This document shows positions 57,048 through 64,000 of a stretch of 64,000 bases of DNA, in pieces. Source of the stretch: Neocallimastix lanati (nom. inval.) (lineage: Eukaryota > Neocallimastigomycota > Neocallimastigomycetes > Neocallimastigales > Neocallimastigaceae). Under the pieces are notes generated by a model. That model had not been told where the DNA came from. It was given only the letters and a program-made list of their open reading frames with translations, and did no database searches. The translations under genes were made by a program, and so were the position numbers. The first letter of the stretch is position 1; every line of letters starts with the position of its first letter. Location: contig JACVTC010000078.1 in assembly GCA_016946835.1 (NCBI GenBank), forward strand, positions 532,501 to 596,500, written 5' to 3'.

Positions 57048-58174
57048 GGTTTTTGTAATAACCCCTTTTCTTCCATCTCAGCCAATTGTTTGAAAGTATA
57101 TGGACAATCCGAAACTTTGTGTCCAGATTGGTTACATCTATAACAGGTATTATAAGTATTTAATTTATTTTTAAAAAATGTATTATTATAATTTCTTGAC
57201 TCTGTGCTACCAATATTTCCCATTAAAGATGTCGTGGCAATAACATTATTATTAACTACTCCATTATTTTTATTGGTTGAATTTTCCATTCTTGGATTCA
57301 GATTGTTGAGATTTTCATTTTGAATTCTATTATTATTGTTTCCCACATTGTTTATACTGTTGTATTTGCGATTATTGTAGAATGAATAGGTATTATTATA
57401 ATGTTTATTTCCATTAAATTGATTATTACTAGTATAACTTCTATTCATGTCACTTCTTCTAGTATGTCCAAAATAGTTGTGGTATGAATTAGCGTGATTC
57501 TGCTGATAAGAAAGAGTTCTTTTATTGATATCATTATCGAGATGTGATTGACCAAAAAGAAATTCTTCGTAAAATGGATGGGATAGCAAGCCTCCTTCAT
57601 GTTGTATAGTCATAATATTATTTCCTTTATAGTTATTCCTTTTCTTTGGTAAAATTTCCTTCTCAGCTTCTTCCGCAACTTCGGCAACTTTGTAGGCTTC
57701 GCTCATAATTTCACATTTAGCAATCATTACTTGAGAGCAAGGAAACACTCTTGATTTAATCGAATTCGTATAATCTTTAATGGTAATTAGCCTTTGATAT
57801 TCTAAGCTCAATTTTTTATATAACTTTTTATGTCTATAATTAAATTTCTTTATGGTTTCTCGATTATCAATTTCTAGATTCTTTAGAATAGAACATTTAT
57901 CCGCTTCAGTAATGTTTAAGTATTCTTCTACTGCGGTTTGAATTTGCTTAAATGATGGATACCTTATTTCATTTCCAATTTTTATCTTCAAAGTGTTTAA
58001 GGTTCCATGTAGATCTTCTTCAGTAGCAGCTTTTACCCAAACAAAGACCCTTCTTGGCTCTATTACATCATAGAGTTCTAGAGTTCTCGCAAGATCACTT
58101 ATCCAACTATCAACATCTTTTCCATAGTTGGAAAGCATTGGAAGTACCCTCTGCAATTTGGCTGCGTCTAACAT
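57035..58174 (-). CDS. gag: Element G Gag
   Basis: 379 residues from the ATG at 58174. N-terminal capsid-like part (L-P-M-L-S-N-Y-G-K-D-V-D-S-W-I; Y-P-S-F-K-Q-I; Y-R-H-K-K-L-Y-K-K-L) is followed by a long Asn/Tyr/Arg-rich region and a zinc knuckle CYRC...GH...C near residue 350. It ends P-L-N-H at the frameshift signal. Its N-terminal half aligns with the Gag of element I (same L-P-x-L-x-N-Y and S-I-x-S-R-x-x-P-C motifs), so the two families are related. Confidence 0.92.
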   Translation of the reverse strand: MLDAAKLQRVLPMLSNYGKDVDSWISDLARTLELYDVIEPRRVFVWVKAATEEDLHGTLNTLKIKIGNEIRYPSFKQIQTAVEEYLNITEADKCSILKNLEIDNRETIKKFNYRHKKLYKKLSLEYQRLITIKDYTNSIKSRVFPCSQVMIAKCEIMSEAYKVAEVAEEAEKEILPKKRNNYKGNNIMTIQHEGGLLSHPFYEEFLFGQSHLDNDINKRTLSYQQNHANSYHNYFGHTRRSDMNRSYTSNNQFNGNKHYNNTYSFYNNRKYNSINNVGNNNNRIQNENLNNLNPRMENSTNKNNGVVNNNVIATTSLMGNIGSTESRNYNNTFFKNKLNTYNTCYRCNQSGHKVSDCPYTFKQLAEMEEKGLLQKPLNH

Positions 58175-58481
58175 TTTATTTTTTTTTTTTTTTTTTTTTT
58201 GTAATAAAAAAAAATTATAAAATTAAAAAAAATTATTTATAAGATTGATAATAATGTAAAAAAAGAAAGATAATAAAATAAACTATAAAAGAGGTAAAAA
58301 TAAAAAGATAAAATAAAATAAATGAAAAAAATGAAGGAAAGTATTTAGATAGAAATAATATATTTTTTTTTTTTTTTTTTTAAAAAAATAAAAATGTAAA
58401 ATAAATTCTCATTTAACTAAATTTATCAAGCTGTTATTAATTCTTAATTATTATTTTCATACTATTTTATCTTGTCCGCCC

Positions 58482-58494
58482 GGATTCTCCACCA
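58482..58494 (-). promoter_or_regulatory. tRNA primer binding site of element G
   Basis: Minus-strand TGGTGGAGAATCC (continuing GGGCGG), four bases inside the 5' LTR. Confidence 0.87.
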
Positions 58495-58498
58495 ATTT

Positions 58499-59902
58499 TG
58501 ATACGCAACTTATAAAAAAGTCACTTTAGGGTCGGGACAAACAAGTTTTATTAATATAAAATAATATATTCTAATAATAAGAATTAAATAACACACAAAT
58601 AAAAAAAATAATTTAAACAAAGATAATAATATTATTTAATATTTTAGTATTTTATTATTTTCTCTGTTTTTATATTTCAAATTAATAATTTCATATATTT
58701 ATCTCTAAAATCTATTTTCTATATTTATTATTTATTATAAAATTTCTCTTTCTATTTTCTAATCTTAATTATAAAGTATAAATCCCTTATTTTAACTATT
58801 GAGTAATTCTTTTTCTCTAAGAATTCCCCTTTCTAATTATTTAATAATTGATCTTTTTATACTAAGTTTTCTCAATTCCTATTGGTAGTTAATTATTATT
58901 TAATTATATTATTTAATTATATTAAAATATTTAATATTCTTTATCACTAATCCACATATTAATATTGTTATTTTCTAATTTTTTTTACAATTATTTTCTA
59001 TTATTGTATGAGTGTAAAATATTTAATAATTTGAAGACGTATTTAAATGTAATGTAATGTAAATTATTGTGGATAAAAATGTTTTCCAAATTTTTAATAT
59101 AAATTTAAATGTATTCCAAATTATTAATTTAAATAATTTTCTCAAAAATTTATGACTAAATTATTTGGAGAATTTACGTAACAATTACTCAGTTGAATCA
59201 CGAAACTTCATAAATTAAAAAATAATTAGTCATTAATTAGTTAAATTAAAATAATTAAAGGAATATTGCCTTTTCCGTTTGTTTACAAAAACTTGCCGTT
59301 TTGTTTATTTATTTTTAGAAATATTAGATAGTTTTAAATAGTTTTTATATTAAAATAACTCATAAAAATTCATGTAATTTATTATTAAATGTAATTACAA
59401 ATATATAATAATATTTTAGTTAGTTTATTACAATCTATTCAATTTAAATTTTAATTTTCAAAAAGTATAAAAAGAGTTAATTTTCAACTATTGAACGATA
59501 GTTGGAAAATAGTATAGAAAATAGTATAGTTTAGTTAGAAAATAGAATAGTATAGGAAATATTATAGATAAGATAGATAGTACAAATTTTATATTTTATT
59601 AATTAGTATTATAACTATTATTAGAATAGTTATCTTTTATAAAACAAATTTTATTTTAAATTTTATTTTAAAATCTTAACTGCTAGTAGGCTTTCCGGTA
59701 AAGGACCCTGCGTTATCCAGTTAAGTGGTTGTTGAAAATTAGTTAATAAATAAAATAAATAAATAAAAGAAATTAAAAAAGAAAATAATTAATTAAATAA
59801 TAGAGGTTTAAGATATAGTGTTATTAGTGTAGTAAAGTTAGTTTAGAATAGCCACAAACCTAGACTTGATAAGTATTTTATTTTACAATGAGTAACGTAT
59901 CA
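58499..59902 (-). repeat. 5' LTR of element G, split by solo LTR H
   Basis: 58499-59012 and 59893-59902 together match 51409-51933; the insert is LTR H. Confidence 0.92.
59013..59887. mobile_element. Solo LTR (family H)
   Basis: 875 bases, ends TGTAAAATA/TATTTTACA (9-base perfect inverted repeat). Duplication ATGAG at 59008-59012 and 59888-59892. Non-coding. Confidence 0.9.
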
Positions 59903-59906
59903 ATAA

Positions 59907-60372
59907 TGATACGATATTTTATTTGTGTATCTAAATTAATATTTATTTATGGGCAATGACAATAAGGAATTATGACAAAATAATATATTCTAATATTAAA
60001 TAGAAATAACACATACAATAATACAAAATAAAGTAATAAATATATCTTTTTAATGTACTCTTTATTTATTATTAATTATTAATTATTACATCAATTATTA
60101 TTATTACTCTCTTACATAAATATTATAATTAATTATCTCAAATATACATAATATCTCTTTTTAACTATACTAAAATAAAATATAAAAATAGCTATTTATG
60201 TGAATTAATTTATCATAAGTATATACTTATAAATAAAAGAATTCTCCGTTTAATAATTATTATTCTAAAATTATATATATTATTCTAAAATTATTATTGA
60301 CCAATAATATTTAAGTATTTCTTTAACCTAAAGAATCTACCTAAATACCATTTTTATAGTGGTCACGTATCA
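59907..60372 (-). repeat. 3' LTR of element I
   Basis: 466 bases, full length; starts one base after the ATAA duplication of element G. Confidence 0.92.
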
Positions 60373-60392
60373 AGACGCCTACACTTAAATTA

Positions 60393-60411
60393 GACTTCGT
60401 CCCCTGAAGTC
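60393..60411 (-). promoter_or_regulatory. Conserved hairpin upstream of the 3' LTR of I
   Basis: GACTTCGTCCCCTGAAGTC: same stem as in G, one loop base changed. Confidence 0.75.
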
Positions 60412-60466
60412 TCTATAACCATATAATAAAAATTTTTTTTTTTTTGTTATTAAAATTTATTATTGG

Positions 60467-60510
<44 letters not shown>

Positions 60511-60640
60511 TTAAATTTTTGAATTAATGATTATTATAATTTTTGAAATTCGAAATCTTGAAATTTCGAATTAATTTAATTTAAATTATTGTTATATATA
60601 TAATTATTTATTTATTAATACTTCATCATAATTAAATTAT

Positions 60641-62086
60641 TTATTTATTTTTTTTATTTCTATTATTATTATTTTTATTATTATTATTGTTATTGTTATT
60701 GTTATTGTTATTATTGTTTTTATTATAATTCATTTCGTTAATATTATTAACATTTTTATTTTCGTTATTTGTATAATTATCATTGTTATTAGTATTGTTA
60801 TTATTAAAACCACTATTATTTCCTAATGAATTTATGTTTCTACTATATCCATTATTGTTTTTATTTATATTATTTCCAATTATATTATCTTGAGTATTAT
60901 CTATATTTGAATTAAACGTATTTTCTACACAATTATTATTTAAATTATTGTTGAAATTAATTTCATTTCCAATATTTACATCTTTATTTCCTTGCATATT
61001 ATAATTTATACCATGATTATTGTATATTCTATTTTTTTTTGTATTCATATTCTCATTTAAACTACTGTTATTGTTATTGGTACCAAAATTTTTATTAAAA
61101 TCATAATTACTTTTATTTAGATAATTATTTAAATTATTATAATTATTATTACCAAAATTATTATTTAAATTATAATTATTTCTATAAATTTCTCTATTTC
61201 CATTATGCTTTTTACCAAAACTAATCATGTTATGATGATTTTCAGCAATATTACTATTTAAATTATAATTTCTACGATAATAATTAATATAGTTTTTATT
61301 TCTATCATATGAATTAAATTTATAATTATAATTATTATGGTTTCCAGGTATAAAATTTCTTCTTTTATTTATTTCCAAAATTCCAGTTCTTTCTAATTCC
61401 GCTAATTCTTTAAACGAGTGTCTACAATTAATTGCTTTATGACCTAACTCATAGCATCTAAAGCACATAATTTTATTATTCTTATTGTTTTTATTGATAT
61501 TTAATTTATTCATTTTGCAATTATTATTATTCCATTTTTGATTATTATTCTTATAAATATTATTTAAATTTAAATTTAATTTCTTTTCAATTCTTTCAAC
61601 TTTTTCTGCATATTTGATAGCTTCTTTTATATCTTCGATTTCTTCTTCTAATATTCTTAAACAAGGATATATTCTGGACCTGATTGAATTAACATAATTA
61701 TTAACAGTAATTAATTTCTTTATATTACTATCAATATCATTATATTTTCTTAAGTATTTATAATTAAAATTACTAATTGATTCATTTGAATTAATTTTTA
61801 AATTAATTAAGTTCCAATATTTTACGCTTGATGTTATTTCTAGATATTTTTCTAAGGCTATTTTTATTTCTTTTAAGCTAGGAACCTGATTATTTTTTTC
61901 CTTTAATTCATCAAGAACATACCTAATTTCTTTATTTACACATTCTTTACATAAAATAAATCTTCTTTCTTGTTCTTTTATATTCCATAATTCAAATAAC
62001 TCAGTTAATTCTTCTATCCATTCATTAATATCATTATTATAATTTTCTAATAATGGTAACGTATTTAATATCTTAAAAACATTCAT
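60641..62086 (-). CDS. gag: Element I Gag with long Asn-rich tail
   Basis: 481 residues from the ATG at 62086. N-terminal capsid-like region (L-P-L-L-E-N-Y-N-N-D-I-N-E-W-I; F-N-Y-K-Y-L-R-K-Y; S-I-R-S-R-I-Y-P-C-L) related to Gag of G. A zinc knuckle CFRC...GH...C lies near residues 208-221, unusually in the middle; about 240 residues of Asn-dominated low complexity follow to the stop. No frameshift heptamer was seen near the stop and nothing lies downstream to shift into. It presumably co-assembles with Gag and Pol of a relative such as G (inference). Confidence 0.9.
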   Translation of the reverse strand: MNVFKILNTLPLLENYNNDINEWIEELTELFELWNIKEQERRFILCKECVNKEIRYVLDELKEKNNQVPSLKEIKIALEKYLEITSSVKYWNLINLKINSNESISNFNYKYLRKYNDIDSNIKKLITVNNYVNSIRSRIYPCLRILEEEIEDIKEAIKYAEKVERIEKKLNLNLNNIYKNNNQKWNNNNCKMNKLNINKNNKNNKIMCFRCYELGHKAINCRHSFKELAELERTGILEINKRRNFIPGNHNNYNYKFNSYDRNKNYINYYRRNYNLNSNIAENHHNMISFGKKHNGNREIYRNNYNLNNNFGNNNYNNLNNYLNKSNYDFNKNFGTNNNNSSLNENMNTKKNRIYNNHGINYNMQGNKDVNIGNEINFNNNLNNNCVENTFNSNIDNTQDNIIGNNINKNNNGYSRNINSLGNNSGFNNNNTNNNDNYTNNENKNVNNINEMNYNKNNNNNNNNNNNNNNKNNNNRNKKNK

Positions 62087-62293
62087 CTTTAAAAAATTTT
62101 ATTTATTCTTATATATTTTTTTATTATAATTTTCTATTTCAATTTAATATTATTATAACTATTACTATTATAATTATTAGTAACTAATTTAAACTAATTA
62201 AATTCTTTTTATATACATACTAAATAATATTTATTATATAGACGTATTATTTTATTAATATTATTTTCATATTATTTTGCTATTGTCACGCCC

Positions 62294-62306
62294 GGATTCT
62301 CCACCA
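62294..62306 (-). promoter_or_regulatory. tRNA primer binding site of element I
   Basis: Minus-strand TGGTGGAGAATCC (continuing GGGCG), four bases inside the 5' LTR; same as G. Confidence 0.87.
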
Positions 62307-62310
62307 AATT

Positions 62311-62731
62311 TGATACGATATTTTATTTGTGTATCTAAATTAATATTTATTTATGGGCAATGACAATAAGGAATTATGACAAAATAATATATTCTAATAT
62401 TAAATAGAAATAACACATACAATAATACAAAATAAAGTAATAAATATATCTTTTTAATGTACTCTTTATTTATTATTAATTATTAATTATTACATCAATT
62501 ATTATTATTACTCTCTTACATAAATATTATAATTAATTATCTCAAATATACATAATATCTCTTTTTAACTATACTAAAATAAAATATAAAAATAGCTATT
62601 TATGTGAATTAATTTATCATAAGTATATACTTATAAATAAAAGAATTCTCCGTTTAATAATTATTATTCTAAAATTATATATATTATTCTAAAATTATTA
62701 TTGACCAATAATATTTAAGTATTTCTTTAAC
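62311..62731 (-). repeat. 5' LTR of element I, truncated at the window's last insertion
   Basis: Matches 59907-60327 and breaks off after CTTTAAC, where LTR N begins; the rest lies beyond the window. Confidence 0.88.
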
Positions 62732-64000
62732 TGTTAAAATTAAGATATAAAATAGTTTTATGATTAATAACGTTACTAGGTTAATATGTTGAATTATATA
62801 TTAATAATCCAACAATAATTAATTAATAATAATATAAAAATAATATAAGATAAATAGTTAAGTTATTTAAACACTTAATATCTAAGAATATTTTAAATAA
62901 TAATTTCTTTGAAGGATTTATGAAAATATTTATTTATTGAATTATTAGTATATAATTATTGTAAGTACAATAACCTTACAAAGAACATAAAAGATAGATT
63001 TTTACATCTTTCTTTTATACTTTGTAAGTTACATAATAATAATATTTAATTATAAGATATTAATAATATAGTAATATGAATATTAATAAAATATTAAGAT
63101 AATAACAATATCGATATGTTTAAAATATTTAATATAACTAAATAAATTTAATTTATAATTATATAATTAATTTGAATAATTAAAAATAGTAGTTAATATA
63201 TATGATGTAAACATATATATAAACATAATATAAATAAATACATGTGACGTCATATGTAGATAATTGAAATTATTAATATAAATCTTATTTACTAATATTC
63301 TCAGAATTATTAGGCCTAAGATAATTCCTTAAATATTAAATAAGAATTTATATTAATTATTAATTATTTAAATATATATATTATTTATAATTAAATAAAT
63401 AATATTTGTTAATTATTGAAATGTAAATAACTGAAATTGAGATTTCAATTCAGTTATAATTTCAACAATGCCCTCCCATAAAAATTGGATTCAAGACGAT
63501 TTTTGTGTAACGATAAGGAGGATTAAATTTTTGTTAAAAAATTTTTGGAATTTCTTAAATTAAAAATTTTTAATTTATGAAAGAGGAAGGTCACTTGAGT
63601 CCTTTTAAATTTTTAAAGGAAACCCTTTATAAGTGGCCATTTCATTGAAATTTTGAAATCTCTAAAATTTAATAAAATTAAAATTTTATTATGAAAATTG
63701 ATGTTTAAGAATATGATGGTACCATTTTTAAATGTTTTTGATTAAAAATTTTTGAAATTGAAATTTTGAAATTTTAATTTCAATTAACTTTTTAATTTTA
63801 TGCATTAACTTTAAAAATTGAAAATTATAATAATTAATGAATTTATGAATAAAATTAGATTATAAATTGATAGATGTAAGTATAACATAGCTATGTTTTT
63901 GAATTTTGAAAATTTTGAAAATTTCGAAATTTTGAAATTGAAATTTGACTGAAAAATTGATAATAATAAAATAAAATTTAAAAACAAATTAATAAAAATA
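62732..64000 (-). mobile_element. LTR element N, partial (runs off the right edge)
   Basis: LTR 62732-63467 with ends TGTTAAAATT/AATTTCAACA (inverted, one mismatch). It is followed on the minus strand by a polypurine-like ATGGGAGGGCAT directly at its border, so this is the 3' LTR of a minus-strand element. Its interior from 63468 is non-coding as far as the window goes. Confidence 0.75.
63468..64000 (-). other. Start of the interior of element N
   Basis: Polypurine-like tract, then AT-rich 3' untranslated sequence with repeated AAATTTTTGAAATT-like words; no ORF. Confidence 0.6.

Larger units (their letters stand above)
51409..59902 (-). mobile_element. Ty3/gypsy element G, nearly intact
   Basis: LTRs 51409-51933 and 58499-59902 (the latter holding solo LTR H); TGATACG...CGTATCA ends; 4-base duplication ATAA at 51405-51408 and 59903-59906. 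Shared LTR parts look identical. The minus-strand interior has gag, frameshift signal and pol; pol has a single in-frame stop. Confidence 0.93.
59907..62731 (-). mobile_element. Gag-only Ty3/gypsy element I
   Basis: LTRs 59907-60372 and 62311-62731 (the second cut by element N). TGATACG...CGTATCA ends like G. The interior has only gag; between the gag stop (60641) and the 3' LTR there are 270 non-coding bases, so no protease, RT or integrase. Shared LTR parts look identical, which indicates recent mobility in trans. Confidence 0.9.

Noticed and set aside
1-64000. CRISPR arrays, bacterial operons, rRNA or intact tRNA genes
   Set aside because: None seen; spaced repeats here are LTRs or microsatellites and the genome is eukaryotic.

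Overview
The window is a very AT-rich eukaryotic sequence (more than 80% A+T by eye) with one host gene at its left end and, from about 8.5 kb to the right edge, a nested pile of retroelements. Long Asn-rich tracts, short spliceosomal introns (GTAAGA donor), Whi3/scw1-type RRMs and Ty1/copia plus chromodomain Ty3/gypsy elements suggest a fungus. An anaerobic gut chytrid (Neocallimastigomycota) fits best, but the species is inferred.

Layout. 1-6132 (minus): a gene for a protein with at least twelve RRM-like domains in six tandem pairs, running off the left edge. 6133-8505: non-coding AT-rich DNA. 8506-8686: a tRNA-derived SINE with poly(A) tail and target duplication. 8713-15970: Ty1/copia element 1 (plus), complete at both ends but with a pol frameshift and a solo LTR inside RNase H. 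15971-18299: non-coding. 18300-44997: a decayed minus-strand Ty1/copia element (copia-2). Its RNase H is split by chromodomain Ty3/gypsy element D (19137-40018). Both LTRs of D were then hit at the same TTAA, one by element C (19221-25215, non-autonomous, RT and integrase deleted) and the other by element B (31403-39454, intact gag and pol). 44998-51408: two starts of an unidentified LTR family (J) with further LTRs (E, B-prime, L) and a Ty3/gypsy pol fragment (M). 51409-59902: Ty3/gypsy element G, whose pol has one in-frame stop. 59907-62731: gag-only element I, sharing termini and primer site with G. 62732-64000: LTR and start of the interior of a further element (N).

How the parts work. 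B, C and G carry overlapping gag and pol frames joined by a canonical -1 slippery heptamer directly before the gag stop, followed by a hairpin. Copia-1 has its own heptamer. D is one continuous gag-pol ORF. C and I keep gag, LTRs, primer site and 3' hairpin but lack polymerase, so they look like passengers mobilised by relatives.

Most notable signals: (1) a structured RNA of about 235 nt in the 5' leaders of two different Ty3/gypsy families (B and D), with conserved loops and compensatory stem changes, and a second leader module shared by B and C; (2) repeated insertion of unrelated LTR elements at the same few bases of two LTR families (LTR D, LTR J); (3) a hairpin conserved near the polypurine tract of C, G and I; (4) Tf1-like self-priming complementarity in D; (5) the tandem RRM-pair array.
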